A stretch of DNA of 64,000 nt from Undaria pinnatifida. Lineage: Eukaryota > Sar > Phaeophyceae > Laminariales > Alariaceae. The stretch's first letter is position 1. Each line of letters opens with the position of its first letter. The DNA lies in the NCBI GenBank assembly GCA_012845835.1, contig JABAKD010000022.1:995501-1059500 (forward strand). Reading direction: 5' to 3'. This document shows positions 54,117 through 63,010 of the stretch, piece by piece. A program made the translations under genes and the position numbers. The notes beneath the pieces were generated by a model. The model worked only from the letters and a program-made list of their open reading frames with translations, searched no databases and had not been told where the DNA came from.

Positions 54117-54600
54117 GGGTTATCGGTGGTCAGTCAAACCGGTCAAACAAGCCGTCTCCTATCATACTAGTTTAGTGTTGGGTGCATTCAGCCAAGAGGC
54201 CAAACCGTGGTCTATTCAGATTATACCAGCTGTAGTGTAGGAGGCGGTCAATCAAGGAATCACATCGCGGTCTCCTCATTCAGATTGTATGCAGGGGGCG
54301 GTCAGTCAACCGGGTCAAACCGCGGTCTCCTTTTTCAGAGTGTACTAGTTTTAGTGTAGGGGCGGTCAGTCAAAGGGTCAAACCACGGTCTCCTGGTATA
54401 CAAACACATTTTAGTGTTGGGGGCGGTAAGTCAAATGATCAAGCCGCGGTCTCCTTATTCAGAGTATTCTAGTTTTGGTGTAGGGAGCGGTCAGCCAAGG
54501 GGGCAAACCGCGGTCTCCTTATTTAGGTTACACTAGTTTTAGCGTAGGAGGCGGTTAGTCAATGGGTCGAACCACGGTCTCCTAGTTCAATAGCTTTCGT
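54117..54600. repeat. 62-bp minisatellite with CGCGGTCTCC core, about seven units
   Basis: Each unit: TAGTTTTAGTGTAGGGGGCG, GTCAGTCAA..GGTCAAAC, CGCGGTCTCCTTATTCAGAG. Units are 60-70 bp and about 80 percent alike. A G-run (54607-54621) follows. Confidence 0.85.
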
Positions 54601-54621
54601 GTAGGGGGAGGGGGGGGGGGG

Positions 54622-54930
54622 GTACTTGAAGAGCTCTATGCCTCACCCAAAAAGGTGATTTTGAAGCAACCTGAAAGTGCAATCCGATGAACACACCCTT
54701 GCCCCGGTTATAGCAACAAAAAACAATCATTTTTGCGAAGCAAGAATGACATTCGGACGGTTTCGGCTTAACGTCTTTATCGCTGGAAACCTGTTTTGAG
54801 GGAAGAATTACTTGGAGTTAGTATAGGGAAGGGTTTCGGGGGTTCTGAAGGGGTCAAGGTGCCCGGTAAGTCCAGAAAATATTTTGGCCGAAAAGTGCTC
54901 GTACCTCTGCCGTAACACGCGCCCCCCCAC
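54622..54930 (+). repeat. Family X copy carrying a MITE
   Basis: CCTGAAAGTGCAATCCGATG, GCAAGAATGACATTCGGACG, GTTTCGGC, then the MITE at 54768-54857, then GGTGCCCGGTAAGTCCAGAA, ATATTTTGGCCGAAAAGTGC and GTACCTCTGCCGTAACACGC. Confidence 0.75.
54768..54857. mobile_element. TTAA MITE inserted in family X, 90 bp
   Basis: Left edge CTTAACGTCTTTATCGCTGG, right edge GTTCTGAAGGGGTCAAGG. The right TTAA has mutated to TCAA. It sits at the same family X position as the copy at 57646. Confidence 0.8.
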
Positions 54931-54987
54931 CGCCACACCCTTACGCCTACCGCCTCTCTCACCCTCACCCCCACCCCTACCCCGACA

Positions 54988-55076
54988 TTAACGCCTTTAC
55001 AACTGGAAACCCATTTTGGGGGACGCATTACTTGAAACTAGTATATTGAGGGGTTTTGGGGCTCTAATGGCGTTAT
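54988..55076. mobile_element. TTAA MITE, 89 bp
   Basis: Left edge TTAACGCCTTTACAACTGGA, right edge GGCTCTAATGGCGTTAT: matching TAACGCC/GGCGTTA ends. It lies just after a C-rich stretch, outside family X. Confidence 0.8.
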
Positions 55077-55167
55077 CGTTTCGGGGTCCTAGATGAAGCG
55101 GCCTGAAACCGAGAACTGCGGTTTTATCAAGCCCCTAGGAAGAGCGCCAAGCAGTACAAGTACTGTA

Positions 55168-55445
55168 CTGGTCCCTTTATAGTGCCGGTATGTGCCAGCC
55201 GGAAAGTACAAGTACAATAGTAGCTGTCCCTTTGTAGTGCCAGTGTGTGCCAACCTTAAAATATCGGGTAACCGGAGTGTGCTCTACAAACTGCCGGAGC
55301 GTTTTCAAAGGCACTATAGCGGGCTACCGGCACTACTCTACCGGCGCTGTAGAGGGACGTCTACTGTACCATGAAACGCGCCAAGCTACTTGAAGGCACT
55401 ACAGCGGGAAACCGGCACCACTCGACTGGCACTATAGAGGGACCA
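55168..55445. mobile_element. GGTCCCT MITE with a second copy nested inside
   Basis: Outer arms TGGTCCCTTTATAGTGCCGG and TGGCACTATAGAGGGACCA. Inside, from 55223 to 55360, lies another complete copy (CTGTCCCTTTGTAGTGCCAG to CGGCGCTGTAGAGGGACG). The interior of both repeats AGGCACTA.AGCGGG.AACCGG. This is an insertion into a sister element or an internal tandem duplication. Confidence 0.8.
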
Positions 55446-55612
55446 TTACAGCTCCTTGCGTTGTGGGTGGTTTGGAGACACCTCTTACCTCACTGGCCCG
55501 GGCTTCTTCGTGTGTTCGATGCTGCAATCGTCGCTTTTTTTCGACATGTTTTCCTCTTGTATATGATATCACAAGAGTTAAGGCCGAGCCGCATTGAGTC
55601 AAGGCCCGCGTC

Positions 55613-56045
55613 GCAAGCGCTTCTTTCCTCTTCGTGGGCGGTGCAGTTCACGCTTCTTGCGACTTGCCGATCACCTCACGCCGCTTCTTTGCGCTTGGTG
55701 CGCGCAACGCCTGCCTGGTCGGTGAAAATCTGGCGTGCTTCGTTTCGCGCTTGGTGCATGCAATAACTGTCTGGCTGGTGAAAAACCGACGTGCTCCATC
55801 CCGGCGCTGTAGGGACGCGGTGATATATGGTCTTGCGACCACGGCCGTGCTTGACAATGAGCACCCCCCTCGCCCCACCACATATATGCAAAAACGTGAT
55901 GAACACCCAAGTGTTGGAGGCGACACTATTAGGAGTAGGAACGGTGCTCCGTCTCCAAAGTGGTGCGTGATCAATGGTCAAATTACTAAGGCAAGCAACA
56001 AATGAGTAACACCCCACCCCGCTATCCCCCCCCCGCCCCCCGTCC
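55613..56045 (+). repeat. Poly-C-tailed dispersed repeat, modules A and B
   Basis: Module A (55613-55880): AAGCGCTTCTTTCC, CTCACGCCGCTTCTTTGCGC, TTGGTGCGCGCAACG, CTGCCTGGTCGGTGAAAATC (a duplicate CTGGCTGGTGAAAAACCGAC follows), GTGCTCCATCCCGGCGCTGT, CAATGAGCACCCCCCTC. Module B (55893-56005): CCCAAGTGTTGGAGGCGACA, CTATTAGGAGTAGGAACGGT, GCTCCGTCTC, TGATCAATGGTCAAATTACT, AATGAGTAACACC, then C-rich DNA. Confidence 0.8.
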
Positions 56046-56340
56046 CTCCACTACCCCCACCCTTACCTCTACCACCACTCCTAACCCTAACCCTGCGTGC
56101 TTACCCTTACCCCCACCCCACTACCTCTACCTCCACCCCCACCCCCACCCTTTCCGCCGCCTCCTACCCTCACCCCACTAGCCCCGCCTACCTACCCCCC
56201 CCGCTTTACTCCCACCCTCCCTGAACCCTACTTCCACTGTTACCCCATCTATCCCCGCCCCCTACCCTCACCCTCTACCCCCACCCCTCAACCCTCCCTC
56301 CACCGTTAAGCCCGTTACCCCCACTCGTAACCGTACCCTC
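56046..56340. repeat. C-rich CCCTACC / CCCTAACC tract
   Basis: CCCTACCCC, CTACCTCTACC and CTAACCCTAACCCTG pieces, pyrimidine-rich up to the exon 4 acceptor. Confidence 0.8.
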
Positions 56341-56361
56341 GTGTCCTTCTTGCATCCACAG

Positions 56362-56493
56362 GAGCCGCGACGGGAGCTTCAGCTTGAGGATGACGATGAT
56401 GGCTACGGAGGAGCTATTGGCGGGGTTGGCGCATACGGGGAGGGTGCTTACTCGCCGGGGGACTATGGGAGACAAGATTACGCCTACTGGGAT
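56362..56493 (+). CDS. DEX1-like: DEX1-like FG-GAP protein, exon 4 (acidic Tyr-rich linker)
   Basis: Acceptor TTGCATCCACAG, donor GGGAT then GTGAGC, 132 nt, 44 codons, phase 0 both ends. It reads EPRRELQLEDDDDGYGGAIG, GVGAYGEGAYSPGDYGRQDY, AYWD. Plant DEX1 has an Asp/Glu/Tyr-rich stretch (E-x-D-Y-D-D-Y-x-D) in the same position before the next FG-GAP blade. The Gly/Tyr/Asp content and ending YWD are repeated in the next micro-exon. Confidence 0.7.
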
Positions 56494-56594
56494 GTGAGCG
56501 AGGTGGTGGGCGCGGGGTCGGCGGCAGTGGTGGTATTGTTGGTGGTGGTGTTGGCGATGGCTGATGGTGGTGGCGGTGATGGTGGTATGCAGAG

Positions 56595-56648
56595 CGTGCT
56601 TACTCGGCGGGGAGCTATCAGGCACAGGATGGTGACTCTTACTGGGAT
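56595..56648 (+). CDS. DEX1-like: DEX1-like protein, 54-nt micro-exon (duplicate of exon 4 end)
   Basis: Acceptor TATGCAGAG, donor GGGAT then GTGAGG, exactly 18 codons in phase 0: RAYSAGSYQAQDGDSYWD, clearly a copy of GAYSPGDYGRQDYAYWD at the end of exon 4. Both splice sites are preserved, so it could be added to the message without shifting the frame. Confidence 0.55.
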
Positions 56649-56756
56649 GTGAGGTTGCCATTTTGAGTTCGTTGTGGTGATAGTGATGATGGTGTTGATT
56701 GTGGTGGCGGTGTTGTTTTGTGGTGGGGGCGGCGGCAGCGGTGGTCGTATGCAGAG

Positions 56757-56810
56757 CGTGCTTAGTCGGCGGGGGACTATGGAGCACAGGATGAGGACGC
56801 CTGCTGGGAT
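56757..56810 (+). pseudogene. Third copy of the micro-exon, with a stop codon
   Basis: Same length (54 nt) and same GCAGAG / GGGAT-GTGAAC borders as the copy at 56595, but the third codon is TAG (56763-56765). The rest still reads SAGDYGAQDEDACWD. The step between the two copies is 162 bp. Confidence 0.65.
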
Positions 56811-56814
56811 GTGA

Positions 56815-56925
56815 ACTTGCCGTTTTTTATTTTGTTGTTGTGGTGATGATGGTGGTGGTGCTGATGGTGGTGAGGTGGTAGTAGGGATGTTGGTGATGGT
56901 GGTGGTGGTGGTACTATATACGCGG
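56815..56925. repeat. GGT/GAT trinucleotide tract
   Basis: GTGGTGATGATGGTGGTGGT and similar. Shorter versions (TGGTGGTGTTGGCGATGG) separate the three micro-exon copies and are part of the duplicated unit. Confidence 0.8.
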
Positions 56926-57399
56926 GCTAACGCGTTGGTGGGAAGCAGAAAAGCCGAACAACGATGCAAGCAGGACTCACACAACGGATCACTGTTGATG
57001 TCCATGTTCATTTTTGGGGAGATTCCGGCAGTCGCACGGCACACGGGACACGAAGACTACATAGGGCACGCAGAGCCTACACGAAAGGAACCCGATTTAA
57101 GTGGCGACGTCGTAGCTTTCACAATTGGCTTCGCTCGCAGGACACATGCTACAGTAGATATTCAACTGTTCCTTTTTGAGGTTTCTTACTTGAGCTCTAC
57201 ATGACCACCTAAAACTAATCGGTAGGTACCGTTAGCCAACTAAGTGACTTTAGTCGGCAACTCGGCGGACGAAACCAGCTGACGGTCAGGCGGCTTCCCG
57301 ACTTACGCCAGGAGAGCGAAGCGAGCCAAATCAACCCCCCCGCCGGCCGAGGGTAGCCCTCCTCCCCCCCAAAAAAACGCACCCCGCATGAAACAGTCC

Positions 57400-57800
57400 T
57401 TTCTACGAGTATGGAACCCCAAGAAGTCGGATAGTCGGCACCTCTGTAGAACGACTAATTATTAGGCCGACTAGTAACTAGTTGGTGACTGAAGTTATGC
57501 CGACTCACAACTCTACCTTTTGCCCAAACAATAATAAAATCTGAAAGACGCTGAATGTCTAACCCGATGAAGAATGCTATGCCCTTAGCGTATACAACAA
57601 TGAATACTGCGAAACGAGAAATAAAAAGTTTCCGACGGCATTGGGTTAACGCCTTTTACACCTGGAAACCCGTTTTTGGGACAAAATTACTTGGAACTAG
57701 TATAGGGAGGGGTTTTGGGGATCTCAAGTGGTTAAGGAGGCCCGTCACACAGGAAACAAAATACGGTGGGTACCCCTATATGAGTACATCCGAGCTAAGA
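57400..57800 (+). repeat. Family X copy carrying a MITE
   Basis: AACCCGATGAAGAATGC, TAGCGTATACAACAATGAAT, TTTCCGACGGCATTGGG, then the MITE at 57646-57735, then GGAGGCCCGTCACACAGGAA and ACAAAATACGG. Confidence 0.75.
57646..57735. mobile_element. TTAA MITE inserted in family X, 90 bp
   Basis: TTAACGCCTTTTACACCTGG to ATCTCAAGTGGTTAA with TTAA intact on both sides. Removing the element and one TTAA restores GGGTTAAGG.GGCCCGTCA, which is the uninterrupted family X sequence seen at 28470 and 33666. Confidence 0.85.
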
Positions 57801-58132
57801 GCGTTCGGGAGTTAAAAGCGGTCAACTCGGCATGTCCCGCCACACTAGAGGCTATACATTGCCCACTCTAAATACATTAGCCCTGTGTAGTCAAGAGCGC
57901 GTGTTAGGCTAATTGTCACGGGGCGCTCTTAAATCGGAGTACCCACTGTAGCCGAAAAACGCTACCCTTTTAGTAGTACGCTTCGCAATCGTTGTACCAT
58001 AACCTTATTGTTCTATTGATGCAGCTTTGGTGGAAATATAACCTGCCCCCCCACCCCCCGCGCGCCCATCACGCCTCTGCGGTGTATGTGTAACCGAATC
58101 ACATCTTCCCCGTTTTCCCGTGGCTGCAATAG

Positions 58133-58311
58133 ATTTACGGCGATGACTTCAGACCCTACGGGACGCGGAGTTTTCGCGGCAACGGTGGCAAGAGGATGGA
58201 GTTCGAGACGGCGCCGGCACATGTTTTGGCCTCGCCCGTTTTCGCGGACGTGAATGGTGACGGCCAGGAGGAGATGATCGTTCCTGTCACCTACTATTTC
58301 GACCGAAATCG
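58133..58311 (+). CDS. DEX1-like: DEX1-like FG-GAP protein, exon 6
   Basis: Acceptor CGTGGCTGCAATAG, donor AAATCG then GTGAGA, 59 codons plus two bases. It reads IYGDDFRPYGTRSFRGNGGK, RMEFETAPAHVLASPVFADV, NGDGQEEMIVPVTYYFDRNR. The S-P-V-x-A-D-[VI]-x-x-D-G-x-[QE]-E-M-I-V-x-V-[ST]-Y-[FY]-F-D motif is nearly diagnostic of DEX1 proteins, and D-V-N-G-D-G-Q-E is a complete FG-GAP calcium loop. Phase 2 at the end fits the one-base start of exon 7. Confidence 0.9.
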
Positions 58312-58485
58312 GTGAGAACCGTTTTTTTTCGGCCTTATCCTTCCGCCTTTTTGACCCAAAAAAGGGTGTAAAACGCTTGCTTTTTGGACCGAAATCGATC
58401 ATCCCCCGAAGTGGTGAAGCTTGCTGTTTCAGCTGTGTTTGCTGCCCGCCCCCCCAATACCCCAAAAAGTACGCACAAGGTGTCG

Positions 58486-58850
58486 AAGTCCACCTCACAA
58501 GCGGTTCTTGGCGTGGCCCAGCTCCGCCTTGATGCGGCTCGCCGAACACCTCACGGGCGCTTCACGTTTGGTGCTAGAAACATGCTGCCTGGTCGATGAA
58601 AACCCGACGTGCTCCGTGCCCGCACTACAGGAAGGCCAGGGTCTATGGTCTGACAGACTGCGGTCATGCGTAACATGATGACCCCCCGTCCCCGCGCGCG
58701 AGGATCAATGGTCTTAAGACTACGGCTATGCATGGAATGAGTACCCCCTCCCTCCCCCACTCCCCGCAGTAGGCGTCTCTATTAGGAGTAAAAACGGTGC
58801 CCGTCTCGACAATAAAGTCAGACCTACTGCGCTCATGCAACAAACACCTT
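58486..58850 (+). repeat. Poly-C-tailed dispersed repeat, module A and partial B
   Basis: GTCGAAGTCCACCTCACAAG, CGGTTCTTGGCGTGGCCCAG, CTCGCCGAACACCTCACGGG, CTGCCTGGTCGATGAAAACC, CGACGTGCTCCGTGCCCGCA, GAATGAGTACCCCC with a C-rich tail (58742-58767), then GTCTCTATTAGGAGTAAAAA CGG-type module B. Confidence 0.8.
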
Positions 58851-58879
58851 GCCAGTGACCGACCACATGACCAAAGAGA

Positions 58880-61310
58880 AAGAGCATCAAGCGGTACGTA
58901 GATATCTTGATGTCTCGAAGGATGGAAGCCGGTACAAAATGTAGGGGAATCGCTGGCCAAGCTTTCGACAGCGAAGGTCTACTCGGGAGCATTAGTGGGG
59001 TAGCTACCGATGGTGAAACGTGCATACGATGGAGAAATCAACGTACGGGGCATCCCGATGTGTTGGTAAGACTTTGTGTTATGCAAGCCGTCCTTGAACT
59101 TTGCATGGTAAAGATCACCTCCCTGGAGGAAAGTGACCAGTACAGCAGAAGGGCAAGATGATAGCTGATACGATCGTGCGACGCCAGAAAGGTTACCATG
59201 CAGATCGCTTGACACAAACGTGGGGTACTTGTGTTAAGGGTGTTGAACTTGGCTCCAGGCTACGAGGTCGTGTTGGAGACACGATGAAGTGTGGTGCGCT
59301 GGCAAAGTAACTGAAAGAAACCAGACCCTCAGCAGGTACTAGGATTGGGAAGTCCCAGTACCTTGAACATTTCCCACTACCAACAATACGAAGAACAAGC
59401 TGGAGGCGTTCTCGGAAGAGATTAAGAGAGAGACGGTGAGGCAGGGTGTGTGGAAAAGGAAATATTGGAAGGGTAAATCAGTAGTAGTGCTGATATTTGG
59501 AGTTCCTAGTGACATGACGAGAATAGAGAACAAGAAGGAGCGCGACGAAGTAGGACTGTACTGCTTTGCAATAGGAAAGTTAGAAAGGGAGGGCAAGCAC
59601 TTCAGAGCCACGCTAACACCGAAAGCGAGCACGGAGTGGCAGAGGATGGAGACAGAAGAAGTGTCGGCATGGGTTAGAACACTAGGATGGAGAGTATGTA
59701 TAGCTAATGCAGTAGCGGAACTAAGACGTAGTCCTAGAGTAAACGGAGACAAGGTGGGGCAGGAGATAGTAAATGGCCCAAAGGATATGGGGGAGAACAG
59801 TGGTGGTGTAGAACAAAGACAAATCCAGAAAAAGAAAAGGAAAGGCAGTTCACAGTAGAGAGAATGGTATTAGTAACGAAGACGTTGAAGGAACAATAGA
59901 CGAACGTAGAGTGCGTAGTCAAGCGAAAAAGAAACTGAGAATAGGATCATGGAACGTATGTGGATTCGCCGCGGAAGAGCGCAAAACGTTAGAGATAGTC
60001 GAACAAGTTAAGTAATCGCGACTTAGAAATAGTGGGAATTCAAGAGTCATGGGAGAAAGAGCGGGAGGGGACAGGATGCAAAGTTGGAGAGTACACATGG
60101 ATCAGAAACACCCGAAGGATTGCAGAAACAGATGGAAAAGACACTTAGTACTAGAGTACACTAGGCAATAGAGAGTGACAGCGAACGTGAAAAGATGCGC
60201 AATAGTTCTATGTAACGAAAATAAGATGAATCCGATAAATTTCAAATGCAAATGGGGAGAAGATTACCTACCGATCGTACACCAGCATACGTACCTTGGC
60301 GTAGAGATCTCAAAGGACTGCTCTTGAGATACACACATAGCGAAAGTAATAAAAATGGGTAAATCACATGTAGGCAAGATGGATGCGACCCTAACAGACT
60401 CGTACCTTGACACTAGAAATACGATGTTTATCCTGATGAATTTATTTGTACCAAAGCTAGAGTATGTATGAGAAGCATGGGAAGGGAGCGCGAAATTCGT
60501 AAAACTGGAGACAGTGCAGATGACAGCAGCTGAAAAGATACTAGGATGCTCAAGTACGACGAGCGATACAGTATCAAGGGCGGAACAAGCAATGTACCCA
60601 CTTAAAACAAACAGAGACGTGAGAAAGCTGAAATAGCAATACAACAATATAACGTAAGGAATATGCCAGAAAAGAGGTTGCCAGCCATAGCTGATAGGAC
60701 TGTATGGGAGAAAACAGCACAAAGTCGAGCTGGAATAAGATGGGAAAACGTAGTCGAGAAAATATGGAAGGGTTTAGGAGACCGAGAAGAGGTACTGTCC
60801 ATAGAGAAGCTTGGCGGGTACAAGACAGGAGTAAAATAAAGGATAGAAGAAAGGGAAAGGCTAGCGCTAAGAAATAAAGTGGAAAAGGAGAAACACTTCA
60901 GAGATATTCCGGGGGTTGAGGGAAGATATTGGAATACAAACGTGATTGCACGGCCCAATGGACTACGCGAAAATGCTGAAACTGCTATTTCGTGTAGGGG
61001 ACCTTGACCTACCAGAAAGAAGGAAGAGATATATCAGTAGTCGGGAGGAGGAGAACGTGGATGCACGTATGTGCCCGCGTGGCACAACAATAGAGTAGGA
61101 CTCACATAGTAGGGTAATGTGAAATATATAAGGAGGAACAGGATATGCTAGAAGAGGAGATGAGGAAATTAGACGAATGTGACGTGGAAGAGTTTGGTAG
61201 ACTGGAGAGTAGCGAGAAAACGACCGTTATCCTAGGAGATAGATGGTGGCCGCAGACGGCGAAAAAGTTTGGGGATAGGATAAGCAAATATTTTCTATAA
61301 TATATGAGAA
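58880..61310 (+). mobile_element. Decayed LINE (non-LTR retrotransposon), sense to the host gene
   Basis: Remnant in intron 6. An ORF1-like frame lies at 59436-59858. An apurinic-endonuclease start follows at about 59935-60110 (RIGSWNVCGFAAEERK, then DLEIVGIQESWEKEREG). The reverse-transcriptase catalytic part with its YxDD box is missing. The frame resumes at about 60225 with the conserved post-catalytic region (HTYLGVEISKDCS, DTHIAKVIKMGKSHVGKMDA, MFILMNLFVPKLEYV, AAEKILGCSS) and C-terminal segments to 61020. Stops and frameshifts are scattered through it, so it is inactive. Poly-C-tailed modules sit on both sides (58486-58850 and 61329-61462). Confidence 0.8.
59436..59858 (+). CDS. LINE ORF1-like frame
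   Basis: 140 codons from ATG to TAG: a hydrophobic-aromatic core (KGKSVVVLIFGVPSDMTRIE) followed by charged helices and a Lys-rich end (QRQIQKKKRKGSSQ). It ends about 80 bases before the endonuclease segment, the usual place for ORF1 in two-ORF LINEs. No zinc knuckle visible. Probably relic. Confidence 0.45.
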   Translation: MRQGVWKRKYWKGKSVVVLIFGVPSDMTRIENKKERDEVGLYCFAIGKLEREGKHFRATLTPKASTEWQRMETEEVSAWVRTLGWRVCIANAVAELRRSPRVNGDKVGQEIVNGPKDMGENSGGVEQRQIQKKKRKGSSQ

Positions 61311-61328
61311 AAGCGTAATGAGCGCCCA

Positions 61329-61462
61329 AATGTTGGAGGTGTCTTTATTAGGAATAGGAACGGTGCTCCGTCTCGAAAGGAATGCATGGTCAATGATCCA
61401 ATGACTAAGGCGAGCAGCAAATAAGTACGCCCCCCTTAACATGCCCCCCCCCCCCCCCCCCG
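61329..61462 (+). repeat. Poly-C-tailed dispersed repeat, module B
   Basis: CGCCCAAATGTTGGAGGTGT, TTATTAGGAATAGGAACGGT, GCTCCGTCTCGAAAGGAATG, CATGGTCAATGATCCAATGA, GCAGCAAATAAGTACGCCCC, then a poly-C run at 61444-61461. Confidence 0.85.
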
Positions 61463-61485
61463 CCTATCCCCGATCCCGTGAGCAG

Positions 61486-61597
61486 CCAAGATTTCGAAAA
61501 ATTGAAAGGCTATAAGCCTGAAACGTCCGTCGCGGGCAGTTTGAGTTGCTGGGACTTCAAGGCCAAGGACTGGCTGTGGAGGTACCCCATCGGCCAG
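61486..61597 (+). CDS. DEX1-like: DEX1-like FG-GAP protein, exon 7
   Basis: Acceptor GATCCCGTGAGCAG, donor GGCCAG then GTAAAA. The first base completes the Arg/split codon left by exon 6; then QDFEKLKGYKPETSVAGSLS, CWDFKAKDWLWRYPIGQ. Plant DEX1 has at this point a Y-[IV]-A-S-S-I-V-V-F-[DN]-L-x-x-x-x-[KW]-W strand; here A-G-S-L-S-C-W-D-F-x-x-x-D-W-L-W-R corresponds. It ends in phase 0. Remaining blades, the C-terminal membrane helix and the stop lie beyond the window or are unplaced. The poly-C tail of the dispersed repeat ends only 24 bases before this exon. Confidence 0.85.
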
Positions 61598-61599
61598 GT

Positions 61600-61700
61600 A
61601 AAAACAAATCGGACAGATCAGACAGATCACGATCTAGATTGTTGGACAGATGGGACAGATCACCATCTAGATTATCTATAATAGATAGATACTGTTAGGC
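61600..61700. repeat. GATC/CTATAATAGAT tract
   Basis: CAGATCACGATCTAGATTG, CAGATCACCATCTAGATTA and TCTATAATAGATAGATA directly downstream of exon 7. Confidence 0.75.
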
Positions 61701-62265
61701 TAAGGATTGGAGGCCTTTTTTGACCCAAAAATACGGCAGGCTATTCGGATCGACCAGCGAAAAAAGATTAAAAATTCTGAAAAAGTAAAACTACCGCCAT
61801 ACCCCTAACTACTTGGTTTTGGTGGAGGTGCACAGAGAACTTGTATGTGGTTTATCTCGGAGCTGGAGATGATTTCAATACTGACATCATACAGACACCT
61901 CACACAGGCACATGCCATTGGGATGGCATCCTTTTTTTAGCAAAGGAGTACAAATTCACGTTTTTATAGACGGAAAGGTGCAGTAAAACATGCTTCCCCT
62001 GTGGTTTCTGCCTCTTGCTCTTATGACGTGCTTCAGTAGTGCCAAAACACAATGCAATTCCCTACATTGGGATGTGTAGTATACAGCAAAACAAACCCCG
62101 CTCGAATCGACGTAGTATCCGTAGAGAAAAAGCGAACGGAAAATCGGCCCTTCAGTCACTTTTTGGGGGACCACGACAATCGATTTCGTGATGGGCAATT
62201 CGAAAAAACCAGAAAGAACCTCGAGAAAGGGCAAACGACAAAAAATTGTCCAGGTGAACTGGGAC
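61701..62265. other. Intron DNA, no feature recognised
   Basis: Unique AT-rich sequence. Open frames on both strands are short and without splice support. Confidence 0.4.
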
Positions 62266-62269
62266 GCAT

Positions 62270-63010
62270 ATCTGCAGCGCACGGTGTCGACACGCGGCTC
62301 GCTGCTGCTGCTGCTCGTTCCGCGCTCAGGATGGGCAGGAGAAGAAATATGATGATAACGAGCACAAGTTCCACGACACCAGCAGCAGCAGGCTTTGGAG
62401 CAGGGCTGGTTCATTGATACCTGGCACGAATCTGGACAGGATTGTAACGATCGTTTGGTTTTCATATTTACATATCAACGTTGCTTAAATTTTCGGCCAA
62501 ATGTGATTTCTCGATACAAATCGTAGGTGATTTTATCTTCTGCCGCTCTGTAACTTCGCACGACAATCGTGTGTCGACCCGCACTTTGCTGCTGCTGCTG
62601 CTGGGGCGGAGCCATACTGATACCGAACACGACAAGATTCGTGACTCGTCGGTGGCATTTGCAGCAGCAGCAACAGGAGGCAGGGGCAGTGTGGTTTGTA
62701 GAAGCGTTGGTTCATTGATACCTGGTATGATACGTGTATGACACAAGTTAAAGTATTAATTGTGCATGTTTTGTCTGTTTTCTCGACACCAGGTGGGTGA
62801 TTTCGTGTTTTTCCTCGACGCTATTTTGCACGATAAGAGCGTGTTGACCCGCGCGTTGCTGCGGCTGCTGCTGCACGGGCGGAAACATACGGATAACGAA
62901 CAAGCTTCGCGCTTCGGCGGCCGCAGTTGCCGCAACAGCAGCAGGCAGTGAAAGTAGGATTTGTAGCAGGGCTCATTGACACCTGGTATGATACGAGTAT
63001 GATACGAGTA
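62270..63010. repeat. Three diverged tandem units of about 240 bp
   Basis: Each unit: TGTCGACACGCGGCTCGCTG (or GTGTCGACCCGCACTTTGCTG, GTGTTGACCCGCGCGTTGCTG), CTGCTGCTGCT, GATAACGAACAAG-type stretch, GCAGCAGCAGGC, GGTTCATTGATACCTGGTAT, GATACG. Unit ends carry the ATACCTGGTAT palindrome at 62417, 62717 and 62979. Confidence 0.75.
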
